Assembly (NCBI GenBank): GCA_021794195.1
Contig: JAJYRG010000002.1
Location: forward strand, 1-64,000
Direction: 5' to 3'
DNA length: 64,000 bases
DNA from: Bacteroidota bacterium
GTDB taxonomy: Bacteria > Bacteroidota > Bacteroidia > Sphingobacteriales > Sphingobacteriaceae
This document shows positions 1-7,941 of this stretch, piece by piece. How positions within the stretch are numbered: the first letter of the stretch is position 1; every line of letters starts with the position of its first letter. The notes under the pieces are model-generated. The model saw only the letters and a list, made by a program, of their open reading frames with translations. It was not told the DNA's origin and did no database searches. A program made the position numbers and the translations under genes.

Positions 1-344
1 GTGTAATCCCCGCGCACGAAAGGAGCCGTATATTTCTCATAATTCCATAATTTTTGTAAGCGTTTTCGGATCGCTTCTCTGTAGGGAATCTGGGAAAGGT
101 AGTCAAAGGTCACTTCGTTTTGTGCAGCCACCCATTTTTTAGTCTCTTCCGACAAATCATCTTCTAACCAACGATACGGATCTTCTACTGAGTGCCCGAA
201 ATATTCATCTTTATGGTCACTTTTATGGGCTTCAGGGTATTGTTTTGTAGTCATATTTTCTGCAGGATTAATTCTTTGTTCTGGACTGTTATTACAAGCG
301 ACGGCAATAACCGCTATACAAATCAATGCGATGTTCTTATTCAT
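1..344 (-). CDS. Prolyl oligopeptidase family (S9A) lipoprotein, N-terminal part, truncated by window edge
   Basis: Reverse-strand translation from ATG at 344: MNKNIALICIAVIAVACNNSPEQRINPAENMTTKQYPEAHKSDHKDEYFGHSVEDPYRWLEDDLSEETKKWVAAQNEVTFDYLSQIPYREAIRKRLQKLWNYEKYTAPFVRGDY; VEDPYRWLED...W..AQN is typical of the POP N-terminus; lipobox IAVAC. Confidence 0.88.
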   Translation of the reverse strand, partial: MNKNIALICIAVIAVACNNSPEQRINPAENMTTKQYPEAHKSDHKDEYFGHSVEDPYRWLEDDLSEETKKWVAAQNEVTFDYLSQIPYREAIRKRLQKLWNYEKYTAPFVRGDY

Positions 345-440
345 GATAGAGATTTTATTTTGTTAAAAATAAACATTATCAGATAATAAATAAAACTATT
401 CATATTGTGAAAATATGATAATATAAGTAGATTTGGCAAC

Positions 441-1232
441 ATGTTAGAGAGACCAAATATTTATTTTGCTTCAGATTTTCATTTGGGGGTACATGGCGAA
501 AAGGAAGCTGTAGCCCGTGAAAGAAAAATAATATCCTGGTTGAATGGAATACAAAAGGATGCAAAGTCCTTATATTTGGTAGGTGATATTTTTGATTTCT
601 GGTTTGAATATAAAACGGTTGTCCCCCGGGGTTATATACGTTTTTTAGGGAAGCTGGCCGAACTGTCGGATGTGGGGGTAGAGATAGTATTTTTTAAAGG
701 AAATCATGATATGTGGATGTTTGATTATTTTAAAGAGCAATTAAATGCCATTATCATCGATGATGAGCTTGAATTATACGAGCAGGGCAAACGTTTTTTT
801 ATTCATCATGGAGATGGTTTGGGCCCGGGAGATCAGCAATATAAAATTTTAAAAAAAATATTCCGAAGTAAATTTTGCCAGTGGTTGTTTGCAAGACTTC
901 ACCCCAATCTTGGCATTGGGATTGCAAGACGCTGGTCTGCAAAAAGTAGAGCTGCCAATTTACAAACGGAAGTATTTAAAGGGATAGAAAAAGAGTGGCT
1001 TATTACATATACACAGGAGAAGATAAAGAGGGGAGAACTACACGATTTTTATATCTATGGCCACAGACATTTACCTTACGATATACCATTGGAAAATGGG
1101 AGTCGTGTTCTTAACTTGGGAGAGTGGTTCCGGCATTTTACTTATGCAGTATGGGACGGCGAAGCGCTGAAATTAAAAAAATTCACTGAAGGGGGAGAAG
1201 ATCAAAGTATCCCTTTTATACGGAACGGATAA
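441..1232 (+). CDS. lpxH: UDP-2,3-diacylglucosamine diphosphatase-like metallophosphoesterase
   Basis: SDFHLG, GDIFDFWFEY, KGNHD, HHGDG, YGHRH metallophosphatase motifs. Confidence 0.8.
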   Translation: MLERPNIYFASDFHLGVHGEKEAVARERKIISWLNGIQKDAKSLYLVGDIFDFWFEYKTVVPRGYIRFLGKLAELSDVGVEIVFFKGNHDMWMFDYFKEQLNAIIIDDELELYEQGKRFFIHHGDGLGPGDQQYKILKKIFRSKFCQWLFARLHPNLGIGIARRWSAKSRAANLQTEVFKGIEKEWLITYTQEKIKRGELHDFYIYGHRHLPYDIPLENGSRVLNLGEWFRHFTYAVWDGEALKLKKFTEGGEDQSIPFIRNG

Positions 1233-1292
1233 ATGCTTTAAAAACCGTACTTTTGAAACACATACCTTATATTATTAAATAAAATAGGTCTT

Positions 1293-2375
1293 ATGAATGA
1301 TATGTTAGATAAATTACAAGCCATAAAAGATCATTGGAAAGAAGTAGAGCTTGAGCTAAGCAAGCCCGAAACTGTTTCGGATATGAAAAGATTCGCAGCG
1401 CTCAATAAAGAATATAAAGACTTGTCCAAAATTGTAGAGCAGTATCATATTTATAAAAATATGATCAGCAATATAAAAACAAATAAAGAAATTTTGGAGA
1501 ATGAAAGTGATCAGGAGTTGAAAGATATGGCAAAAGAAGAGCTGGATGAACTCGAAGAAGCGGCCGAAGAAAAGGAAGAAGAGATCCGTTTGTTGCTGGT
1601 TCCGAAAGATCCGGAGGATGAGAAAAATGCTATTCTTGAGATTAGGGGCGGTGCTGGGGGGGATGAGGCTGCTTTATTTGCGGGCGATTTATATAGGATG
1701 TATTCCCGTTATTGCGAACAAAAAGGATGGCGTGCAGAAGTAATGGACGTCATGGAAGGTTCTTCAGGGGGTTATAAAGAAGTTATCTTAAAAATAAGCG
1801 GGAATGAAGTGTATGGGCAGCTAAAATACGAATCTGGGGTGCACCGCGTACAAAGAGTACCGGAAACTGAGACACAGGGGCGTGTACATACTTCAGCCGC
1901 TTCCGTAGCCGTGTTGCCGGAAGCAGAAGAAGTGGATGTGGAACTTAATATGGGAGATGTGGACATGCAAACTTCGCGCTCAGGTGGGGCCGGAGGACAG
2001 AATGTGAATAAGGTAGAAACAAAAGTACAGCTTACCCATAAACCTTCGGGTATAGTGGTGGTCTGTCAGGTGGAGCGGTCTCAGCTTGCCAACCGGGAAA
2101 GAGCGTTGGAAATGTTGAGAAATAAGTTATATGAATTAGAAGTGCAAAAAAAACATGGGGATATAGCCGCAAAACGAAAGACCATGGTTTCCACCGGAGA
2201 TCGATCTGCTAAAATCCGTACTTATAATTATCCTCAAGGAAGGGTGACAGAACATAGGATTAATCTTACCCTTTACAACCTTACAGCGATAATGGACGGT
2301 GATATTCAGGAAATAATTGATGCGCTTCAATTTGCCGAAAATGCAGAAAAATTAAAAGAAAGTGCAGAAGTTTAG
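1293..2375 (+). CDS. prfA: Peptide chain release factor 1
   Basis: 360 aa, GGQ motif in [42 protein letters not shown]. Confidence 0.95.
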   Translation: MNDMLDKLQAIKDHWKEVELELSKPETVSDMKRFAALNKEYKDLSKIVEQYHIYKNMISNIKTNKEILENESDQELKDMAKEELDELEEAAEEKEEEIRLLLVPKDPEDEKNAILEIRGGAGGDEAALFAGDLYRMYSRYCEQKGWRAEVMDVMEGSSGGYKEVILKISGNEVYGQLKYESGVHRVQRVPETETQGRVHTSAASVAVLPEAEEVDVELNMGDVDMQTSRSGGAGGQNVNKVETKVQLTHKPSGIVVVCQVERSQLANRERALEMLRNKLYELEVQKKHGDIAAKRKTMVSTGDRSAKIRTYNYPQGRVTEHRINLTLYNLTAIMDGDIQEIIDALQFAENAEKLKESAEV

Positions 2376-2414
2376 TTTTTTTTATTTTTGTTTAGCAATT
2401 ATCAAAATAAGTAC

Positions 2415-2422
2415 TATATTTG
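2415..2422 (+). promoter_or_regulatory. Putative Bacteroidota -7 element (TATATTTG) for tRNA-Asp
   Basis: Matches TAnnTTTG; a TTTG lies about 24 bp upstream; located in the prfA-tRNA gap. Confidence 0.45.
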
Positions 2423-2484
2423 CACAGCTTCTCGGAAGAAAGCCCATATAACGCGGTTCTTTTGAAAGCAAATGTTCTCATTTT

Positions 2485-2558
2485 GGTCTGGTAGTTCAGT
2501 TGGTTAGAATACATGCCTGTCACGCATGGGGTCGCGGGTTCGAGTCCCGTCCAGACCG
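2485..2558 (+). tRNA. tRNA-Asp (anticodon GTC)
   Basis: Acceptor stem GGTCTGG/CCAGACC, anticodon arm CATGC-CTGTCAC-GCATG, T arm GCGGGTTCGAGTCCCGT, discriminator G. Confidence 0.95.
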
Positions 2559-2682
2559 CATTTTACATCAAAACCTTACAATATTTTTGTAGGGTTTTGT
2601 CGTTTTAAGAACTGTCTGTACTTTAAAGGGACGTTATCCGGATCAGTTTCAAAAGTTGTGGAGGAATTAGATAATAGTTTTT

Positions 2683-3000
2683 ATGTTTACGTTTATGCAG
2701 ACAGAAGAGTTATTAAAGCTATTACTCCCAAAGTACCTAGTAGAGTATTTCAATATCGTTAAAGCTTACGATGATCCTGCAGATTTATTACATATAGAAT
2801 TTGAGGAGAAAAACGCGATCCTCCCTAGAATTTAGTAATCGTCAATATCAATCTAAAGGTTATTTACCCTCTATCACAGTTGAGGATTTTTCCTTGTGTG
2901 GAATGCCCGTTAAACTGCAAATTAAGCGACGGCGCTGGATGGACAAAAACAGTGGTGAAGTCCTCCAACAGAGACTGGAACCTGCTAGCAAAAGACAGGA
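2683..3000 (+). pseudogene. Frameshifted remnant of an ISAon1-like transposase N-terminal region
   Basis: Pieces in different frames form one protein: MQTEELLKLLLPKYLVEYFNIVKAYDDPADLLHIEFEEKNA... / ...SKGYLPSITVEDFSLCGMPVKLQIKRRRWMDKNSGEV... / ...NRDWNLLAKDRN. The pattern resembles ISAon1-family N-terminal proteins (LLKLLLP..LVEYFD.VK...LH.YFEE...KGF...I.DFP.RG..V.L.IKRRRW.DK.TG....RDWNL.AKGTR). Confidence 0.7.
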
Positions 3001-3373
3001 ACTAGCTAAGGTTGGTGGAAAAAAGAAGAACCTTGCACCCAAGTTCTGGAATCCATTCCCCACTGCGCTGTACCTTTTCTTTTCACTGGATAAGTCCTGC
3101 AGGACAAAATACAGAACCAACTCCATCGAAAAAAGGTCAGAAATTAAAAATTTGGACAGATATGGGTTGCTTGACTTTTTCAGTAGCCCTAATTTAATCA
3201 ATATTTGTATACCTTAAAACGTTTTATATTTTCAAGGAATCGGCATACTTGTAATTTTTATCATATAATAAACAATAAATTATAAAAAACTGCGTTATAT
3301 AGATATAATTGTCCCTGATTAAAGGCTATAATTAAGAATTATCAAGGGCAATGTTTGAGATATTTTTAAAATT

Positions 3374-3399
3374 ATAAACTATGATAAACTATGATAAAC
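3374..3399 (+). repeat. 10-bp tandem duplication (atgataaact) over the first gene's start codon
   Basis: ataaact-atgataaact-atgataaac; ATGs at 3381 (short out-of-frame ORF) and 3391 (glycosyltransferase ORF). Confidence 0.8.
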
Positions 3400-4494
3400 A
3401 ATATAAGATTGACCTTATGTACTACAGTTATGAATAGGTTAGATTATCTAAAAATTACGCTTCCTCAAAACATCATAGATAACATTGGTTGTATAAATAA
3501 ATTAGAATTTCTTATTCTAGACTATAGTTCTAGTGACGGTTTAAGGGATTGGTTATATCCAAATTATGATGACATGTTATCGGATGGAACTATGAGCTAT
3601 TATCGAATTGAGAACAAAAGTTCTTACAACCATAGCCACGCTAAAAATCAAGCATTTAAACTTGCTAAAGGTCAGATTGTATGTAACATAGATGCTGACA
3701 ACTTTACCGGGCCACATTTTGCCGAATACCTGATCGATCAGTTCGATGTGAAAGAAAGCATATTTCTATCGACGACGTCACGCACATTCCTTTCATCCAA
3801 AACGAAAGACTGGATTACTGGAGGTAGCGACATTTTAGGCAAAATAGCTGTCCGTAAGAGCGACTTTCTACGCGTACGCGGATATGATGAAGACTTTACC
3901 GGATATGGTTTTGAGGATGCAGATTTGATAAACCGACTGGAATTGTTGGGGTTAAGAAGAATTGTCATGGATGATCATAAATTTAGAAATGCCCTACCAC
4001 ACGAAGATTCCTTGAGAAAAACAGATCGAATCAAATCTGACGTTTATATCAAGCAAAAGACATTTTATGAGACCTATTACTTGGTACTACGTGACGATAA
4101 TTCGCTCGTCTCGGCGGCAATGATCAACACGGCAACGCTACATGCGACAAACAAATCAAGGCTGACAAACCCTATAGAAACACAATTCGAATACGATGTC
4201 CGTGAAGAGTCAGTTTGTACGGGGTTTTGGCAAGACATGGACGAAGGAACACTATTCGTGAACAAACTAAGCTTACCAAGCCAAATGTATTTAAAAACAT
4301 CCTTCGGATTAGAATCGAGTAATTTTCATCGGCCAACCGAATTTCTGCACCACATCAAAAACGAAAAAATGGCACAAGAGATCATCATGTTTCATGAGAC
4401 CATCACGAATCGTCGAAAGATGATGCAGAATTATCATTTCAACACGATTCAAGTGAATACAAAAAATTGGCTGAGCGATACTCCTACTCATTAA
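3391..4494 (+). CDS. GT-A fold family 2 / galactosyltransferase-type glycosyltransferase
   Basis: TLCTTVMNRLDYLKITLPQNI..., DxD in IVCNIDADNFTG, and C-terminal GYDEDFTGYGFEDADLINRL (Glyco_transf_7C-like). Confidence 0.75.
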   Translation: MINNIRLTLCTTVMNRLDYLKITLPQNIIDNIGCINKLEFLILDYSSSDGLRDWLYPNYDDMLSDGTMSYYRIENKSSYNHSHAKNQAFKLAKGQIVCNIDADNFTGPHFAEYLIDQFDVKESIFLSTTSRTFLSSKTKDWITGGSDILGKIAVRKSDFLRVRGYDEDFTGYGFEDADLINRLELLGLRRIVMDDHKFRNALPHEDSLRKTDRIKSDVYIKQKTFYETYYLVLRDDNSLVSAAMINTATLHATNKSRLTNPIETQFEYDVREESVCTGFWQDMDEGTLFVNKLSLPSQMYLKTSFGLESSNFHRPTEFLHHIKNEKMAQEIIMFHETITNRRKMMQNYHFNTIQVNTKNWLSDTPTH

Positions 4495-4502
4495 CATACA
4501 CT

Positions 4503-5375
4503 ATGGAATCAAAAAAATATACTGCGGCACGTTTCAGCGTTTTTATAGGCATGGAAGATTGGCATTCCATCATGCATATTATCAAGCCATTAATCATAGT
4601 TGACAATTCCGAAAAATTCGTCATCTATCTGTCGACTACTCGTGGAGAATGTATCAACTTTACATACCTATTCAGCGAGTTAGATGCAGATCAACAGCAT
4701 CGTCTCCACGCCATTATTGAACATATTGAATCTTTTCTGATGCGATACGATAGCGAATCGACACATGATTTAATCAATAACAACGACGAAATATTTAAGG
4801 ATTTTCCGTCACGAATGATCTATTATAACATACATGATAATACGCTGAAAAATTTCAATCGCGAGGAGAATGACTTATACTTACAGGAGATCAAAGAAGT
4901 TTTGACGCATTTTAGTTTGGATACCTTGCTGACGGAAGAGGTTTCTTATCCGTCGCTACTTTACTGGACCGTATGTTACCTCGGAGTTATTGCAAACAGT
5001 ATACACATTTCTCAAGAGATATTAGAGCACATCCGTAAGCTCGATATTGCCCATCACGGTGATAGCAACCTGTTATCGACAAGCCTAATTGAAGAATACA
5101 TCGAACTCGTTGTTGAAAGCCAAGAAGCGACGCGACGTCCACATCATTTCGCTACACTGGAATCGGCGCTCAAGAAAATAAGCATCCAACTGCACGCGCA
5201 TAAAGAGGAGAGTCGAGACATTTTACACATTGCCTTTGATTTGCTCACACATATAGAAAACCATCTCGGCATTGACATGGCCAATATATTACGCATTATG
5301 GAATGCTGGAATCTCCGAAAGGCCAAACAGCCAGAAAAATGTCGCGGTACGGTGCTTTTTGGACATACATTTTAG
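4503..5375 (+). CDS. Possible stand-alone LanB C-terminal / thiopeptide-type bacteriocin biosynthesis domain protein
   Basis: ATG at 4503 (the track's 4467 start is TTG and overlaps the upstream gene). N-term YTAARFSVFIGMEDWHSIMHIIKPLI and C-term ILHIAFDLLTHIENHLGID resemble the start and the 'LxHMxxNRLxG' end of SpaB_C/TIGR03891-like domains. The call is tentative. Confidence 0.4.
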   Translation: MESKKYTAARFSVFIGMEDWHSIMHIIKPLIIVDNSEKFVIYLSTTRGECINFTYLFSELDADQQHRLHAIIEHIESFLMRYDSESTHDLINNNDEIFKDFPSRMIYYNIHDNTLKNFNREENDLYLQEIKEVLTHFSLDTLLTEEVSYPSLLYWTVCYLGVIANSIHISQEILEHIRKLDIAHHGDSNLLSTSLIEEYIELVVESQEATRRPHHFATLESALKKISIQLHAHKEESRDILHIAFDLLTHIENHLGIDMANILRIMECWNLRKAKQPEKCRGTVLFGHTF

Positions 5376-5433
5376 ACAAACTTGGGAAGCCGAAAACAAG
5401 TACTAGAGTAGGCACAATTTTAAATTTATTTTT

Positions 5434-5595
5434 ATGAAAAAGTTAAATTTCCCGGAAATCAACGCCGTTGATTTCAACAACCTCAAAAAAATGGGTAGAG
5501 GCAGAATGAAAAGTGTTAAAGGCGGATACACAGCCAACACAGTGACGATACCTGGTGGTACCGACGATGGAGACGATGGCATCCGTAACGACTAA
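5434..5595 (+). CDS. RiPP precursor peptide with GG-type leader (53 aa), Bacteroidota natural-product precursor type
   Basis: Read directly: MKKLNFPEINAVDFNNLKKMGRGRMKSVKGG|YTANTVTIPGGTDDGDDGIRND. The MKKL start and RMKSVKGG end resemble C39-cleaved TIGR04149-like leaders; adjacent to ATP-grasp and SPASM maturases. Missing from the track because all listed ORFs are at least 60 aa. Confidence 0.85.
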   Translation: MKKLNFPEINAVDFNNLKKMGRGRMKSVKGGYTANTVTIPGGTDDGDDGIRND

Positions 5596-5607
5596 TCGTT
5601 TTAATAT

Positions 5608-5636
5608 ACTGGGGTGAATACGTGTATTCCCCCAGT
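5608..5636 (+). terminator. Strong hairpin just after the precursor gene (terminator/attenuator or RNA-stabilising element)
   Basis: ACTGGGG-T-GAATAC...GTATTC-CCCCAGT, paired except for one bulged T; 12 nt after the precursor stop; downstream T-tract weak. Confidence 0.65.
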
Positions 5637-5739
5637 TATTTAGTTTGATGATACGCATATAGTTTTATGATGATCTCCTTTGATCATGTATTGTCAGCAG
5701 AACCTATTTAGAGTCGTACACTATTAATAATATACGCCA

Positions 5740-6726
5740 ATGATTTTACTGCTAACCGGTGATGGTGATTTGTCGACAGATCTCGTGATGGATGTGTTGA
5801 AATACTATGATTATCCGCACTACAGAATAAATTCTTACGATCTCCTGGATGCTGGATTTTGTATTGATATTTCCGACAATCGCTACACGATGGCTGTGAA
5901 CGGGCAGGAGATAGATCTGAAAACAGTAGGTGCAGTTTGGTTTCGCAAGTTTGGATTTTTCCGAAAAAGCCAGCAATATCAATCGATATTCCGAACCTTC
6001 GGAACTGACGTGGCAGATAATATATCCAAGGAGTTTTCTTCGGTACTCGGTGCGGTAACCGGCGTTTTAAAAGACAAAACGTGGTTGACATTGCCGGAGG
6101 CAACAAACTTAAACAAGATTGAAGTACTTATCGAAGCCTCCAATTGCGGCATTAATATCCCCAATTCAGTCGTTACTACGTCCAAAACGGTTTTACAAGA
6201 CAATCCCGATTTGTACATCACGAAATCGATTAAAGATCCTTGGATCTTACGAAAATCTGAGGCAAAATCCGACATATTTACCATGTTTACGACCGTTGTA
6301 AAGCAAACGGATCTACCGCATATTCCAAGCGTATTCTTCCCTTCATTGATTCAGAAAAAAGTAGAAAAGGAATATGAAATTCGGAGCTTCTTTCTAGCTG
6401 GAAAGTTCTATTCTATGGCGATTTTCTCGCAATTGGATGATCAAACCGAAGTGGACTTCCGCAGATACAACTGGCAAGTACCCAATAGAACTGTTCCATA
6501 TACACTTCCGAAAGAGTTGGAAAGGAAATTAAAAAAACTCATTAAGCGCTTTAAATTGAATTGTTGCTCGGTGGATCTTATACGCAACAAAGAGGGTAAC
6601 TACTTCTTTTTAGAAATTAATCCTACCGGACAATTCGGAATGGTAGATTTTCCCTGCAACTACAACCTGCATCACGAAGTTGCGCGAACATTGATAAAGA
6701 TGGATCACAAAAGCCTTGCGTCATGA
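5740..6726 (+). CDS. gwsG: ATP-grasp peptide maturase (grasp-with-spasm type, graspetide ligase)
   Basis: MILLLTGDGDLSTDLVMDVLKYYDYPHYRIN...; GAVWFRKFGFF; EYEIRSFFLAGKFYSMAIFSQ; YFFLEINPTGQFGMVDFPCNYNLHHEVA: ATP-grasp architecture of MvdD/GwsG-like ligases. Confidence 0.85.
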   Translation: MILLLTGDGDLSTDLVMDVLKYYDYPHYRINSYDLLDAGFCIDISDNRYTMAVNGQEIDLKTVGAVWFRKFGFFRKSQQYQSIFRTFGTDVADNISKEFSSVLGAVTGVLKDKTWLTLPEATNLNKIEVLIEASNCGINIPNSVVTTSKTVLQDNPDLYITKSIKDPWILRKSEAKSDIFTMFTTVVKQTDLPHIPSVFFPSLIQKKVEKEYEIRSFFLAGKFYSMAIFSQLDDQTEVDFRRYNWQVPNRTVPYTLPKELERKLKKLIKRFKLNCCSVDLIRNKEGNYFFLEINPTGQFGMVDFPCNYNLHHEVARTLIKMDHKSLAS

Positions 6727-6941
6727 AAAAGTTTATCACAGAAATCGATAACCGATCTGATAAGTCGCTCTTATCATTAAATTCCTTATTGGCAGAAGAA
6801 CTCGGCAAATATGCGGAGTTACCTGTGCCTGCGCAGGAATTTATGCCATCTTGCGCGTATCACCACAACAAGAGTTACGATACGCAGCCATTTCATAAAC
6901 ATATTACACGAATGATCGAAAACTTTAAAGATGATGAATAA
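6723..6941 (+). CDS. Small conserved-context protein of RiPP operon, unknown function
   Basis: 72-aa ORF; ATGA overlap with the ATP-grasp gene and overlap with the SPASM gene, so translationally coupled. Confidence 0.6.
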   Translation: MKKFITEIDNRSDKSLLSLNSLLAEELGKYAELPVPAQEFMPSCAYHHNKSYDTQPFHKHITRMIENFKDDE

Positions 6942-7941
6942 ATATTTCCTGCTGTTTTCATGTTGTGTACCCGTTAAAGGTGCCAAAAGAAGTATTGTTT
7001 GCGACCTGCAACGCGAAGACTATCTTTCTATACCCAATGTGCTCTACGAAATCCTAGCCACATTTCGCGGACGCAGTATAGTAGATATTAAAGGATACTT
7101 CAATCACGCGCACGATGCCGTTATCGATGACTACTTTATGTATTTAAAAGATAAACAATATGGATTTTTCACCGACGATCCCGCACAATTTCCACTTTTA
7201 GATACCAAACATTTTTTCAACTATCAGACAATTACCAATGCTGTAGTTGATTTTGATGACAATTCAAAACACGACATGAAAACTATTGTCGATCAATTAT
7301 CGGCATTGGGTTGCGAATCGCTGGAGATCCGTTTTTTTTCATACTATACACTTAGCGCGATTGAAGAACTTCTGAACTCCACACAAGGTTCTACATTACG
7401 ATCAATACAACTGCTGGTGAAATACGGGGACGATTATACGGAGGAAAGCATTTTAATGCTACAGCGGAAAATTCCCCGACTAAAACGCATATTGGTTCAT
7501 TCCGCTCCTACGGATCAATTGCACGAACACACCGACATAATTCTCTATTTCTGTCAGGAAAAAGTTTCATCGGAGCAATGCTGTGGAGTAGTGAATCCTT
7601 GGTATTTCACCATCAACACGCCTTCGTTCGTCGAAGCAAAATCGTATAACTCTTGTTTAAACAAGAAGATTGGCATCGACACGCAGGGACGTATCAAAAA
7701 CTGCCCTTCGATGGAAAAATCGTATGGAAATATCCAAACGAAAACCTTAGATGATATCGTACATCATACAGATTTTAGAAACGTGTGGTCTTTAGCAAAA
7801 GATAAAATTGAGGTTTGTAAGGACTGTGAGTTCAGGTATATATGTCAAGATTGCCGTGCCTACATTAGTGATAAGGACAACATCCTATCAAAACCGATTA
7901 AATGTAATTATAACCCGTATAACGATGTAAACTATGCATAA
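6931..7941 (+). CDS. gwsS: SPASM-domain peptide maturase (grasp-with-spasm type) without radical-SAM cluster motif
   Basis: C-terminal NSCLNKKIGIDTQGRIKNCPSMEKSYGNI...VCKDCEFRYICQDCRAY is a SPASM cysteine pattern; no CX3CX2C anywhere in the N-terminal half. Confidence 0.82.
   Translation: MMNKYFLLFSCCVPVKGAKRSIVCDLQREDYLSIPNVLYEILATFRGRSIVDIKGYFNHAHDAVIDDYFMYLKDKQYGFFTDDPAQFPLLDTKHFFNYQTITNAVVDFDDNSKHDMKTIVDQLSALGCESLEIRFFSYYTLSAIEELLNSTQGSTLRSIQLLVKYGDDYTEESILMLQRKIPRLKRILVHSAPTDQLHEHTDIILYFCQEKVSSEQCCGVVNPWYFTINTPSFVEAKSYNSCLNKKIGIDTQGRIKNCPSMEKSYGNIQTKTLDDIVHHTDFRNVWSLAKDKIEVCKDCEFRYICQDCRAYISDKDNILSKPIKCNYNPYNDVNYA

Noticed and set aside
192-386. 64-aa plus-strand ORF
   Set aside because: Antisense to the prolyl oligopeptidase N-terminus, which has clear family motifs.
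2526-2762. 78-aa ORF MGSRVRVPSRPHF...
   Set aside because: Begins inside tRNA-Asp; the N-terminal 'GSRVRVPSRP' is the translated tRNA T-arm, so it is spurious.
2860-3201. 113-aa minus-strand ORF
   Set aside because: Antisense to the decayed transposase remnant; no recognisable protein features.
5443-5658. 71-aa minus-strand ORF
   Set aside because: Antisense to the RiPP precursor and its hairpin; the plus-strand peptide has strong context support.
5708-6284. Minus-strand ORFs (132, 76, 101 aa) opposite the ATP-grasp gene
   Set aside because: Shadow ORFs on the antisense of a confident CDS.
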